Source of the DNA: Pomacea canaliculata | Lineage: Eukaryota > Mollusca > Gastropoda > Architaenioglossa > Ampullariidae | Assembly: GCF_003073045.1 (NCBI RefSeq) | Contig: NC_037599.1 | Span: forward strand, 6,770,247 to 6,834,246 | DNA length: 64,000 nt | Direction: 5' to 3' | Part shown: positions 23,748-37,300 of the stretch, in pieces | Position numbering within the stretch: the stretch's first letter is position 1 | Layout of the letters: every line of letters begins with the position of its first letter | The notes under the pieces: model-generated | Told to the model about the DNA's origin: nothing | The model's input: the letters and a program-made list of their open reading frames with translations, nothing else | The model's database searches: none | Position numbers and translations under genes: made by a program

Positions 23748-26374
23748 ATGGAACTTCCGAAATATCGATACGGTTACCTGGCGACAGTGGCTACTATACT
23801 GGCGGTCACCATGCTCTACCTGCCGGCAGTCCAGTGCCGGCGACTGGGGGAGGCTGCGATGGGTCCAGAGCCGAGTGGGACAAGTGGTTCGACGGCTGCC
23901 AGTGGTGCATGTGCACCCGCCATGGAGTTCAGTGCTCCAGCTCAGACTGTGACGGTGAGTACTGCTCGAGTGCAGCTGTACTTCCCGGCTGTCTTTTATA
24001 ACAAAGGCGCGGTTTTTCCCCTCTTGTTTTTTTTTTTTCCTTCCCGTCGTAGCCCCATTAGACGTTGAAAGTAAGCCGAGCACGTGTCGTCAACGACGAT
24101 GACGCAGAGCCGAGACCACCCCCCCCTTCCACCCGGTCAGCAGTTTGTTCGTCATCTCTACCCACTGAATCACGGAGCGTTCGATATTCGTCCGCATGAC
24201 TATTTCTTACATTGCTGTTTTCAGCCTCCAAGTTCTTTTGTTAGTGAACTTCTAGTCGTTTACATGATGAGTAACGCTACACCTGAGTGCGAGCAGTAAG
24301 TGGATCAGCTATAAAAGAGGTAGACTGGGGTGGGGGCAGGAATCAAAGTTCACAGTTAATCTTTCAGCTTCTTTTAGCTTTGTTAACGTGTAGATGCTGA
24401 TTGAGTGGCTAAACACTGACTTCGCAGCCTGTCTTTCTATCCATCTCATTCAACTCACGCATGCACACACAGAGGACAGAATGAAAGAACGGTTTTAGAA
24501 AGTGAGTAACCTGAATGATGAAATAAAAAATAAATAGTAACTCACATCCATCTGCATAGAGAGCTCATCTGTGTGCAAACAGTCTTTAAAGGGAACATCC
24601 CGACATTCACATCTGTACCAGGTCTCGTGAAGAAAGTTGCGCCCTGTCCCCTCGTCGGCCAGCGCTGGTCTGACGGCTGCTACAAGTGTCGTTGTCGACG
24701 CAACGGCATCACATGTCGCCTGGACGCCACCTGCCATCACCTCCACCATCACCCGGTTCCCTGCCTGGCGGACGAACGCTGCATCTGCGGGCCGGACGGC
24801 GTGCCGTCCTGCACGGCCGAAGTCATTGACCGACGCGCCTTCTCTGCCCACCGCCTAGACCTGCGCTTTCCGGATGTGACGTACGAGTTCGTCAGGGCAC
24901 AAGAGGGCGGCCACCACAAGGCTCTGAAGAAGGCGGAGAAGCACGGGGATATATCCATATCCGGAAAAGAGGATCTTACTGGTTTCCAGGACAGCCAGAA
25001 GGAGGACACCTCACAAGAACTGTTGATCATGTCGGACAATCTCTGCCGCTTGGGGTCGCGTTGGTACGGCGGCAGCCTGCGCTGTTTCTGTGATGTCGAT
25101 GGCGCCATCACTTGCGGCGATCCAGCGGTAGTGACAGCCTTCATCGACAACTTTTCGGTAAGTCCAGCATGGACACTACAGCAGGATGAGTCATATGGGA
25201 CATCAGGAGGAAAATTCATCCCACATAGGGCCTCCTTTTTCAAACAGAACCAATAAAATGCTTGAAAAATGACATTGACACCATGCACAAAATACAAACA
25301 TTTGATACAACTTATCACATTGCGTAATCTTGATAAACTGGTAGTCTAACTTCTTTAGTATATCACGACTATGATGACTCGTTTATTAATTTGTTCTATT
25401 TTCGGTCCTTCTTAAGATGTTTCTGTCACAGCGTATGTCTATCTGAAGAACAATTACTTCTGCTCAACTCATATTCTCGTAGTCTTGGTTTTCTTACACT
25501 CTACCTGATTCATTTTCTTCTTTTTCTCTCGGTAATCACTGATTTTTGCTTTGTGCTTACCAAACTAATAATTAAGCAGAAAAGAAAGTAAATGGTTTTC
25601 ATTAAACGTTTTTATTTCAAATCTGATTAAAGGTTCAGCGGAATGGACTGTGAGACGGGGCACGCATGGGAAGAGGGATGCAGCATTTGCACGTGTCGTG
25701 TGGACCCTGTCGTCTTCTGTCAGCGCACGCGCGACTGTCGCTATGGCAACCTGGCTGCAAGCAGCACCGAGGTTGACTTCGATCATTACCTTCCCTTGGA
25801 CATCGACGACGATTCGAGTCCATCCCCGACAGAACCTTCGACCACATCGTCGACAACATCCACGTCGACAACCACGTCAGCCGCCACCAGCAGGGCCCCT
25901 GCTACCAGCTGCACCCCTGGTACGCACTGGCGCGAGGGCTGTGCGCGCTGCCACTGCAGCGATACGGGCCACGAAATCACGTGCAGCAGGCGCGACTGCA
26001 GCGAACCGCACAGCAGTGACGAGCTCCAGAACCACCGCCACCATCCCCACGACGACCGCGACCACCAGCCCCAGTTGACTCCGCATCACACATCTCACAA
26101 GCGTAACGACAAAGATGCTGGCGATCGTCACGAGGAGGTCAAACAGGACAATGCTGTGGCGGTGGCGAAGCCCTCGGCTATCCCTCGAAGGCCGATGGGA
26201 CCAATAATGGTGCCGCCGCCGATTCCTAATACCGACATGCCCATCTATTACCCTGTCCCCAGTAAGGAGGGACCGTGTGGAAAGTTCAAGCCCGGCGATA
26301 AGTTTTGGAAAGACTGCAACCTCTGCTTCTGCACCAACAAAGGTCCAAAGTGCACGGCAAAGAACTGTCGATGA
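23748..26374 (+). CDS. Secreted multi-domain pacifastin-like cysteine-rich protein (frameshifted)
   Basis: Probable secreted serine-protease inhibitor or matrix protein with about six pacifastin/VWC-like modules. Coding exons: 23639-23954 (ATG at 23748), about 24583 or 24622 to 25157, and about 25633 or 25639 to the TGA at 26372. Residues 1-30 are a clear signal peptide. Modules follow the pattern C..W.DGC..C.C...G..C....C at nt 23855-23950, 24645-24734, 25044-25115 (degenerate), 25649-25738, 25910-25999 and 26276-26368. The last one (WKDCNLCFC..KGPKCTAKNC) fits the pacifastin consensus best. Linkers are Thr/Ser-rich and His/Asp-rich. Two oddities are visible. The signal peptide and module 1 are in different frames within one exon, meeting at a run of five G (23846-23850). 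Exon 2 ends in phase 0 whereas exon 3 needs two leading bases. The family call is good; inhibitor activity is inferred from the fold class. Confidence 0.8.
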
Positions 26375-29300
26375 GGGGACATGGGCGCCACGTCACGCCA
26401 AGGAAGCAATGTGCCTGAACAACTGCAGCGGCTCTTCTGCAGTATGTAACGATGACGACGACAACAACAACGCATCAACAAGCGAATTGCTGGTTCTTTT
26501 CTGCGGCTGGGCAGCAAAGAAAGTTAACTGTTTGCATCTCGCGAGCAGCTTTGTACAAGCGGTACATGACACTTGTTAGCTGCATATATACGTTCTTACG
26601 TCTTAGGACACCAGCACCAGCACCACACCCCTACACACACATGAGGTACTCACAGCACACTGTCTGTAAGACTATAACTGGTGACAAGTCTAGAATTTAC
26701 TAGAACAGCACAGTTGTGTCACTGCCCACCGTTGCCGTGGCTTGACTTCCGACAAACATTTGTAAAATAATGGAGAATGCAGAATTTAACCATTTTTTCG
26801 GGTGCGGTTGGGAATGAGCCTTTACCTTCATTACAATATATAGAAGAAATATCACATATAATCACGATAAGGGGGTATGGGAGCGAGTTCATGGCGGTAA
26901 TATGGGAACAAATTTGACCGATATCGTCAATATATTAACAAAATCTCCTTTTTATGTTTCTTTCAGAGAGACAAAAAAGAGGATGTAACCTAGGCAGTTG
27001 TGTTTAGTTTAATTTGAGCATTAATCTAATGTTTTTTGCCTTAGCCTGAATTTTGCGTAAAACAAGACCAGGAATCTTTGAAAGCTGTTGATAACACAGA
27101 AAAATGATATGAAGACTTAACAAAACAATGCTGTGATAAAGTCTACTCACGCTGCTCTTCAGTGCTTTACACAGACACCTGCTTAACCTACCTGCTTACC
27201 CTACTCCCACCAGGGGGTGACGTCTCTCTTGCAGCTTCCTGTGATGTTCGAGATGCAATCTACATCCTCCCTCTAAGAAATGACGACGACGGCGTAAGAT
27301 TTGTGATTTGACATTAAGGATACGAGTGGCCAGTTTCGGGAAAAATTACCTGAAGAAACCGTAGACTTATTGAAAGCGGTTTTCTGAGATGTGGCACGAT
27401 CAGCTTACAGGTCAAACAAGATGACATCCAAAGGTCAAACTGGGTGCAGTCCGCCGAATTCGGCTTGGCACAGAACCGCAGTCTTCGTAGTTGGAAAATA
27501 TATTTTTCATTTTTCTGGCTTAAATCAGTCGTTTAACTTGAACTTGCAGTTTTTGTAAACTTGGATGTAAGGGCAGTCCTTCTGCTGACCAAAGGTTTCC
27601 TGAATTTAAATGCAACCATCTTTGAACTGTCGTTATCTGAAATCATTTTCTTACAAAAGTTTCATCTCCTGTAACTTACATTGGCCAGTTTTATTCCACA
27701 CGTGATGTTAGTGAACTCTTGCTGAATTTTTTTTTTTTACTACCTTGTTATATCGCATTAAATTGTTTTAATTTACCACATTTTAAATTATCTTAGAAGA
27801 AACTGCAAGAAAGTGAAGAAAATGGGAACAGATAACCATGCTCACGTCTGAACATAGGTGCTGAGACTGCACGATGAGTTCTAGCGCGCGGAAATGGACA
27901 AACGGTACTTCGTGAAACCGATGTTATGGCGATAAAAGCAACTCCTCCTCACCGGGCTCATAGAAAATGACGAATCGACAGTCGTGATTGGCAGGAAGTG
28001 AACGTGTTTCAAGTGGACACAGTGGACATCTGTTTAGAGCAGAAAGTTTTGTAAAGAAGTTGGGCGCGATATAATAATAAATAAAGATTTGTGTAGCGCA
28101 CGGAGCATGCTCTCAGCGCTTACAACAGGAATGAGACAGGACAGTATACGAGGGACGGAAGAATAACAGCATCGCTCCATAAAACACTTTCAATACCTGA
28201 TAACGTTCGTACCTGTTGTACATTGTTCTTCAGAAAAACAATGCATGTGCATAAAACCATTCTTGTATTATAGACTTTTTTTTAACAAATCCGTTGTTAA
28301 ATGTAATTTCAAGTTTGCGTGTCTGCGTGCGAGAATGTCCGGCCACGCACTAACGCTGTAAGAAAGTGAGAGCTTTAATTTATTTGTCCATATATATATA
28401 TCGGTCTGTATGTAAATACTGCGATGTGACATGTACAGATTGGTGACGTGCGTCAAGGTGTGAATGATGATAGTGAAACCTAGTCAAAAAGTTACGAGAT
28501 GTAAATAAAAGTTTATGCTTAAAGAGATTGATTGTTTTGCTGATGTGACCTCCTCCCCCCAACTTTCCTTTTTTTGAATAAAGTGATGTCTCTATACGAT
28601 AAGTGAAGCCAGTGGTTGGTTTATATATTTATATCGTTGCTGAGGCTTGGGAGTTTTTTTTATATATATCAGCGACCATGGAAGAGAGCGGATCGACAGA
28701 CAAAATGTGAACCGAGTAAGAATTCCCCTGCGATGTACATACTCTCCGCGAGACTCGGTGACTTTTAACAGGAGTATAGTCTTGTTTCACAATGTTGAAA
28801 CAGACAATTGTTTGATAGAAACAAAATAGCGCAGTGGGGTGAGTGACAGTGTGTGTGTGTAATAAAGGGGAGCGATAGACGAGCTGGGATCTCGTCTTCA
28901 GCACGTGTCGCGCGTGGCAAGCGCTCATTCTTTAACCTCCAATTCCATCCCTCCGACAGCGGGAAGCAGTTTCCCTTCCAAACCATTATTGTGAGGCCTG
29001 CATCTCACAATTTAACAGGCGTGCTACACACAGATACACACTGCAATTTACCCCTACACGCACAGCTACTCACATCATCACCACCAGGCTCTCCACAGCT
29101 TGCATGACGTGTTGGCATCTTGTGGGGTCAAACGCGCGAGACGGAAGAAGAGGTGTCACATCAGAACAAGCAGATGGCCCCCATAAAGCGTGTAGAGTAG
29201 CGGTTGGAATTAAAACTTTCTCAACCCCAAGTCAGATGTGGCTTTCCTTTGCCAGTTAAATCCCAGTTCAGAACAGGGTTACCAGAATTCCCAGAGTTCA

Positions 29301-30632
29301 GCCTGCTCCGTAGAGGCACGTGAACGTATCGCGTCGGCAGAGTGCCCTTCCTGTTGGAACATTTGCCGTTACAAATGTGTGCTTCTCTTTTCCTTCATCT
29401 GCACAATTATTGTCTACTCTGTTTGTCCTTCTCATCACCATCATCATCGGGCGTGATGGTTTTCTACGCATAATATATGCCTTTGATGTCAGCTCCGTCA
29501 TTCTTTTACGATAATGGATAATGAACACTTTTTTATTGTTGTTGCTGTATCCATCATCTTCGTTTGTAAGTGTGAAGGGAGGGAAATCGAATAAGGGAAG
29601 CGGCGCATATATATATATGTGACAATTAAGGCACATCCACACATCCCTTCGGACGATCTGCTCGGCAACGACATGTTTCACTCGGCAAAGTGATGCGACG
29701 GAAAAAGCCACGCGGCTACACGGTAACATATGTTGCTTTGGGTGTAAATAAGAGACCAAGAGGGGCTGTCGCACTATTGGCGCACATTGTTTCCTATGTT
29801 TTCGTACACAAGTTGTGTGTGCTCGCATTCACGAACCTTTAGCCACTTGCTCCTCGCAAGAATGGGGGCTGGTGGTGGTGGTGGACCCAAGAAGGATGAG
29901 CTATAAAGGGTTTGGCTTTCATTGGCTAGTGTTTTCTTTCTCTGGGTTCTCAGTTGTCAACACTATGTCTGGCAAGCGTAGCCTTATCATTACACCACTT
30001 AAATAGGCAGGGAATGTTGTATGATTCTAGATTGGCAGACAGTGTCTATGCTATGCTATGTCTATGGTTCGTCTGATGAGCGTAAGCTCTGCACTCCAGG
30101 CCTTAACTCTGCTCAGAAATGTTAAATAATTTTTGTATACTATTAACTAGGCTTGCCATCAAAAGTTAATTTCTTCATTGTTGGGAGAAGGGTAGGGAAC
30201 TAGACAAATTTGAAACAAATAAGACCAAAACCTCAACAAAAGGTTGGGGCATCTTTTGATCTCACTTTGACCTTGAAATTAATCTTCTATTTCTCCGTTT
30301 TATGTTGGCGGCTTTGTACAATCGGCGAGAAAAAAGAAATCAGTGGTAATGTTTCAAAGCAACTGCTGAACGCTCAGTGGCGGTACAATCATAGGCTAGC
30401 CGAAATTGTAGCGGCAGCAACCCCCACTTCCCGCACAACTCCCCACCACCACCAACCACATCTCCCGACGATGTGGCGCCACTCACGATCCCAGCTACAA
30501 ACGTGGACCTGCAGAGGGATTCATACCCCCCTCCCCATCCAGATCACACCCTTCCAGCCCCTCGGTGGAGCGTTTTGCTCGTAGATCGACCAACTCGGAT
30601 AAAAGCATTGTCACTGGAGCCATCGGTCTAGA
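26375..30632. other. 3' flank of the pacifastin-like gene and 5' flank of nanos
   Basis: No coding gene seen. AATAAA signals occur at about 28076-28085, near 28505 and near 28578, so the 3' UTR end is uncertain. A GCGC-bounded repeat-like segment lies at 28062-28140. TA-rich tracts occur near 28389 and 29607. The 176-codon minus frame at 29298-29828 and the plus frame at 30210-30584 have no supporting features. Confidence 0.5.
28062..28140. repeat. Repeat-like segment with GCGC-rich ends
   Basis: The segment reads GGCGCGATATAATAATAAATAA, then ATTTGTGTAGCGCAC and CTCTCAGCGCTTAC. This arrangement of TTTGTRTAGCGC and AGCGCTT resembles a short repeat common in invertebrate genomes. Only one copy is in the window, so the call rests on general resemblance. 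Confidence 0.3.
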
Positions 30633-33600
30633 ATGAGCGACCAGGAGTACTCACTGTTTGGAGGCCGAGAGATCTTCGGCAGTGCATTACTTAGAAAGGT
30701 GAGAGAGGGATAGAGTGTGTGAATGAGTGCACACAGCCAAGAGAAATAAATTCTAAAGTCTTCGTGAGCGAGGCAAGGAATGGGGTACCCGGTAGTGTAG
30801 TGCTCGCTTGTCATCCAGGTGTTCACCCCGGGTTCAGATCTCGTCTCGGGACGCAGTGACACCTGTTCGCAGGACTGGCCGTCGGGATTTTTCTCCAGGT
30901 ACTCCGTTTGATGCTCCCTTCCTTTTCCTTCATAGTACAAAATTAGGTGAAAGCACTTTCCTACCAATGAACGGGAAGGAATTTAGGTTGTAATCAGCTG
31001 AACAGTTTATCGGCGTTCGGAAACTCTTTAGATGGACTGAAACAGTGTTTTGCTACTGAATTAATATCTTGCTTGCCTGCGTGAAGAAAAGAAAATTGAT
31101 GATTGCATGCTTTCTCGCTGTTGAAATAGCTGTTACAGTTGCATTGTCCATAGCCAAGAACTCCAATGCTGTATATCTTCTAAGAAAACAATCACATCAG
31201 ACTTGTCCCCTCCCCCTAAAATATTCATTGTTTTTATGCATACTGAAAATACCCGTTTTCCTTTATCAGCAGTAACACGAATCGTGTCCTCAGCTGCCGT
31301 AGTCACTGTCAGTCGTGGATGGTACGAGTCTCGATCAGAGTCCTCTATAGTGTCTGAGTTGTTTATTGTCTTGACGGTTAATTGACGACTATCTCCATAA
31401 TTTTAAATTGATGTTTACAGACTACACCATTATTTGCTACAGACCGTTGCCTGAAAGCAACTGTTGCCGGTTTACTCTAAAATTTAATTAAATTTTTGCT
31501 ACCCCTCCCTTCCCCATAAAAACCAAACCAACAAAAACACAAAAACAAAACAAAACAAACATTTACCTTCTTGTTTCTGTGGTCACAGTGGCTCTAGGCA
31601 CAAATATTTCATTCACATAAGTGGTGTTACTTTTGTTTTTCCGTACAAATGTAAAAATGGCGCTTTGACTGTTTTTGATAATTCAGCTGTTGTCGTGAAC
31701 TCCATGCGCCATTTTGCTTTTGTAGTCGAAGTCGCTGAAGCAAATCTCCTTCCGTTTTACGCAAAATTGACCCAAAAAAGAGAAAATAAAAACTTCTAGC
31801 AAGACGCACAGGTTTATTAATTCATAAGACATACAACTTGCCGACAATGGGAGCCTCATCTTCAAAAACTAATAGGTTAAAGGTCATAATAGTGAAGCAG
31901 ACTTTACAATGTGGGTCGAAGAAGATTGTCAGGAAATGTTGACACAACCGTCTGGTAATTTTAATTTGAGCCTCTTTCCCTTTCGCTGGCGCTTAGCAGC
32001 AAATAGGAACATGTAATGAAAGTCTGGAAGCCTGGTGATAAGCTCGCCCGCCTCCGTCGGCCAGACCTGGGTGGGAGCTGCTGAGCCGAGATAAAGCTAC
32101 CTCTGCACGCACACTCAGCCCATCCCACCTCTACAACAAAGGGAGGAAAACAAAACTGTTCTCAAGATTCGAAGCATCTACTTCAAAGTGAATAGGAGGC
32201 AACAAAGCAGCAGAGAGACTATATTATAAAAGGGAGAAAACAAACAGAGCTCAAGAAAAGGGAGATTTGTGAAGGAGAAAAATGTTATAAAAGGCAATTA
32301 TAGACAACAAAAATGACTCCAGCAACACCTGGAATATGACAGCAGGAGCCTTTTCTATCACTGGACCATGGAGGAACAAGTAATCAGATAGAATTTACTT
32401 CCTGAGAAAACATAATTTCTTCACAAAGTTCTAAATTGGAGATTCTGGAGCCCCTCATTAAACACTAGAATATGTGTTGCAAGGTTGTCCATCCCTACTC
32501 AATCATTTAAGAACAAAAGACCTGGGCCATCTATCCTCTGAAGTAAAAATCTTCATGTTCAGAGAAGAAAATAAAAAGTTGTTTATAAGTTGTTTCGGCA
32601 ATTATCAACCGCATGTTTCACTTTTATCCCTACAATTTCTCCACAGGCATATTCTGATAAACTAAGACTTTACATCTTCCAAAATATAAAAAAAAATATT
32701 TGCGCATGCACAGGTAGATTTTATGCACATGAACTTTTGTGTGACACTGGCTGAGACATGAAGTGAATAAAATAATGCCTTGAATTTGAAAATTTGTTTA
32801 TTTCTGTATCCTAATTTTGCACTATCCATTTAACAACCCATTCTTATTACTGTTATTTTTCAGTCCATGCAGGAGCACAGCATATGCAGACCCATCACAA
32901 AAGCATGTGAAGATGTCATTGTAAGCTCTGAAGTCTCTCACTCATCATGCGTCCCTGTTGTCCCATCCAGAGCTACCACCATGGTTTTGCCCTCAAGCAA
33001 ACTTAAACCTGTCATCACTAAATCTAACACTAGCCAAGTATCAGGATCTGTTTCTTCAGCCCGATGCCAGATGCGCAGGCGCAGAGCATCTGTGGATGAT
33101 GATGATACTGACATTTACCAGAAAGAAAGCTCTGGAATCACCTGTGCTTTTTGTCGAAAGAATGGGGAAACACGAGAGTTCTACACAACACACAAATTAA
33201 AGGTAATCCGGAGAAATCTAGAAAGGGAAGTCTTGAGACTTAAGTCCAAGCTTTAGTATCTGGCTTGGAGAAATTTAAAGTTTTGAAAATAACTTGACTA
33301 TGCCCCTACTTTTGTGTTACTAGTCTACAGGCTTGCAGCCAAGTAAATAGCCTTTACAGAACAACCAAATACCAGCCTTACTAGGCTGTCGCTGTTTTGA
33401 CATGTTCAGATGATGTTCAGAGTGTTGATATTTTGTATGTCAGTAGATTGAAATGTACCAATCACATGACAAGTACAAATGTAGATATCTTGCCATATAA
33501 ATTAAACTAATATTTCCCATCCATGAAATGCAAAAGGGTTTTCTGACAGTTAAAATAAATAGCTTTTTTTTTAAACTATTGTATACAAATATTGGAGGTT

Positions 33601-34092
33601 TTATCAACCAGCAAAAAAAAGTGTGATTAAGTAAAGATGAATTAATATTATTGTGATCTTGTTTGCAAGTGCAAAGAAACTTCTTTAATTGTGTCAGCTG
33701 TGTCACTGACAACAACAATGCAAACATATCATGTTCTTCATATGATTTGTAGCTCTTCTGCAGGATTTAGGCAGAGTTTTCTATGCAGTGGAAAAAGCTT
33801 TGTATTAAGAATAAACACAGATAGGCCTGATGTATAAATTGTTTGTGGAGCTAATCTTTTTTAAAGAAGTAAAATAACCTAAATAAATTTATTTTCTTGG
33901 TAATCTCACAAGGATATCCATGGAAATGTGATCTGCCCTGTCCTTCGTGCCTACACCTGCCCCAAGTGTGGTCAGTCAGGAGATTTGGCTCACACAGAGA
34001 GCCATTGCCCTTTCGCTGGAAGCAGTCCCTCACTGATACACAGTCTTCGTACCCGTAGGACAAGCTGTGGAATTCGAACCCAGAAGCATTAG
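30633..34092 (+). CDS. nanos: Nanos, RNA-binding translational repressor
   Basis: Nanos partners Pumilio to repress and degrade target mRNAs in germline precursors; it recruits the CCR4-NOT deadenylase in animals studied. Three exons, all phase 0: 30633-30698 (22 codons, donor GTGAGA), 32864-33202 (donor GTAATC) and 33913 to the TAG at 34090-34092, giving 194 aa. The zinc-finger module spans exons 2-3. It has C-x2-C-x12-H-x10-C followed by C-x2-C-x7-H-x4-C, with family-typical CPVLRAYTCPKCG and GDLAHTESHCP. The rest is Ser/Thr-rich with a basic RRRR patch and an acidic DDDD run. Exon 1 is inferred from its donor and matching phase. The first ATG inside exon 2 (32867) is an alternative start; the fingers are certain either way. 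A SINE-like element sits in intron 1. Confidence 0.93.
30780..30965 (+). repeat. tRNA-derived SINE-like element in nanos intron 1
   Basis: GGTAGTGTAGTGCTCGC (A-box-like) is followed about 30 bp later by GGGTTCAGATCTC (B-box-like). An unrelated tail then carries CTCCAGGTACTCCG and AGGTGAAAGCACTTTCC. The tRNA-like head and unrelated body are typical of SINEs. Confidence 0.45.
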
Positions 34093-34363
34093 TGATACAA
34101 ATTGCTCTGCAGGAGTAAATATCATTTCCATATTGTTGATGACAAATACTGATTTTCTTTTGCACTTTTTTATGTGTCCTATGCATGTTTCGAGAGGCCA
34201 TGTTGCACTAGCAATGCAAGGGAAACAACCTATCACTTAAAAAAATTATTGAAGTCTTACGCAGTTGTGTACCTTGATGTAAGCTATGTATGGATTAATA
34301 ATCTTACGGTTTGTTTCTCAGTCTAGGTGGAATATTGGACTTTCATACAAGGCTAAAATTCCA

Positions 34364-34369
34364 AATAAA
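34364..34369 (+). terminator. nanos: Poly(A) signal, nanos
   Basis: AATAAA, the first such signal downstream of the nanos stop codon. Confidence 0.55.
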
Positions 34370-37300
34370 ATTTTACATCAGAGATTAAGATAATTCTCAA
34401 GAAACTAAATCCATTTTATGGTATGAAATATACCATATAGTTATTATAAATAACAGACTTGTTGCATAAAACAATTATCTTTCAAGATAAAACCTCATCA
34501 TTAGGACCTTACGTATTGTGACCCCCTCTGAGACAAAACACAAAATTTGTCACAGATGTGATATGCTAAATAAACCTCACATCTCTATTATAACTGTCTC
34601 CCTAAAGCGACTTATGACTGACAGTTTCTGCTCTATTCAAAACTGTTTGAAAAGGTCACGTTAAAAAGGGCTGACAGTTTGTCCTATAGTATGACTTTAA
34701 GCAGAAATAACATAAAATAAAGTACATTTTGATAAAGACTGCTTGTTTATTGGGTCATCAGTCATTTTGACCCAAACCACATCACTCGTCATATCTACTA
34801 CCCACCTGAGTTGACCCTGCCATAAGCGTATTGTCCTATGTAAGTATGCATCGATCCAATACCAGAAGTCAAATTAATCCAAACCTTTAAGTCCATTTGT
34901 TTGCTGATGACACAAGTGGTTTTAAATGTTAAATATTATGAACGGAGTCATGCATCGCTTAAACAAGTTTAGTCAACATCTTAAACAAAAATGGCCATTT
35001 GACAATATACATTCAGAGAACAAATCTTACAATGGTGCATAAATGCAATAGTTGATTGGACTCAGGCAGTGGGTCAATATACTTCCTGATCAAAATGCCT
35101 GGCCTCCATTTTTTTTCTCTTTATTAGTTCAGTTCAATTGTGATTCTCTAAAGACCTTTTGTAGAAGTTGTGTTAAAAAATAATAAGATTCTGGTGACTG
35201 CTTGTGCCTTATTGTTCCTTTTGCTAAAATCATTTTCAAAAATATAGTTTATTTTAAAAAAGCATCATTGTTTACTACAGTACACATGTACTGATCAATT
35301 GCTTTTACCAGGAGAGTTACCCAATAAATCTTCATTCAAGTGCAAAATAAATAAACAAGACCTAGTGAAAGCAAACACTACAAAGAAAAGCATTGTGATA
35401 TATGGTTTTTAAAACATTTATATAAATGAACACATTTCAGTCATGGTTCAAGGAATGAAAGTGGACTGACTAGTTTCTCTATAACTGTTATGACGCAATT
35501 TTGGTGGATTTTAGCAAGTCTTAATAGGGAGGTTTTTTGTGTAACAAACATTGTTGGCACATAGAATTGCATGACAAGTCTTGAAAATAAATCCTCTTGG
35601 CTTTATCATGTTGTGTTTAGCCTATCATTACCACTTCGTGCATTGCTGTCACAGTATAAAGTATAAGATGATCATTAGTAATTTTAATTCCATAGGAGTT
35701 GAGTATTTTTGCTTAAATGTGTATTTTCTGGACTAAAATATTGCTGGCAGCATCAAAGGTGTGAAATTGTATTTCTGCTGAGAGGGACAATATGTGCGTA
35801 AATGTGATGTGTGAATTGCTGTGCACAGAGTACAATAGCACATAGCAAAGATGGAAATGTTGAATGAATAGAAAAAGATGCAGTACTTTGGATTTTATCA
35901 CACAAAGCAAGACAAAACTCAGATTTAATAACCCTTTATTAGAAATACACCCACTGCCGTAAGTTTATTGGACACAGATAGCCAACACCTCTTAAAAATG
36001 ATTTTTATAAAAAGAAAATGAATGTGAATGGTCGGCCAAAACAGACTTGGTTTGGTGATTATGTTACAAGATCTGCATTCCATTTTTTGTAGGAGTTTCA
36101 ATTTTACATAAATTTTGTATGAAGAGCTATTTCCATTTAAATTCAAGGATTAGATTTGAGGTGTGTAGCATTACAACTATTACAAAGTGCATCACGTCTC
36201 TTCAAGCTTTTATTCTTTACCAGTAACTTCTCAGTTCTTCTATCGTAGGATTGCTTTACAAATTGGAAATATTTCAATGTTTGCATTAGACTAATATAAA
36301 GGTTTTATAAGCCCTAAAAATGAACACATCACGTTATATTTTTTTAACGATCATGAGCTGCGATGGAAAGTGAGCTAATGTTGCTATCCCTTTGCTATTT
36401 ATTCTGGCATTCAAATAGGATAGCTTTCAGCTGCTTAGAACAGATTTGCAAAAATTATATTAATAGTGATCATTAATGCTCCTTTATCTCTTAATGGAAA
36501 GCAGAAAAACTGTGATTTCAAATTAACCATAATGTGCAATTCTTTCTACAGTGCAAATCCTACAGAAAATAATATTTTAAAAAAATTCTCAGAACTGTTC
36601 ACAATATGCTGAGCAAAATATAGCCTTCCAGCAGTTGTAAAGATGAACGTTTCATGTTTATTTTATGTACAGCAATTAATCCAATCTGCCTTCTCTCCAA
36701 CAAAAAACAAAATACGGCAGTATTTCTACAGGTATTTACTACTGTTTTTTTTTTTTAATGTGTACCCATTAAAACTCACTAAATAATATTGCCCCTTTTT
36801 GATACGTATTTATTTCTTGATTCCACAGTGTCATAATTAAGTTCATCTGGGTTTCTCACATCTGCACTCTTCTTATTTTGCTCCGACTAAAGAAAATAAT
36901 TCAAAGCTCATGTCCTTCATAAGAAATATTGTGCAAACGTTAATTTTCTGCACTTGCAAACGAAAAAATTTGGTGAACAGTAAACCACACATGCACACAT
37001 ACAAATAATGTATATTTATAAAGTACAAACTCTAGACTTTTAATTTACATCATCAGGTGAAATAAATTTGAAGTGTTACTTTTAGAATTTGTAGGACATA
37101 GACAACATAAAGACATGAGAAAACAGTGATGTTTCAAACTAGATTACACCTATAGCAGTGTTGTTATTGGTTTTCTACATAGCTGTTTCGTAAGACATTT
37201 TAAGATAATTCTTTAGTTTAAAATTTTTGCATTACTCAATTTTTTCCTGCTTCTTTCAATGAATGATAATGAATAATTAAATGTACTGCAAATGAAAGAT

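Noticed and set aside
23740..23952. Alternative frame through the signal-peptide exon
   Set aside because: Begins at GTG and encodes neither the signal peptide nor the Cys module.
29298..29828. 176-codon minus-strand frame
   Set aside because: No recognisable domain, no promoter or poly(A) context, composition like random sequence with microsatellite-derived Asn and Met runs.
30820..30850. Possible true tRNA gene
   Set aside because: The B-box-like sequence is imperfect and no acceptor or anticodon stems fold around it; a SINE head explains it better. No canonical tRNA, rRNA or CRISPR array was found.
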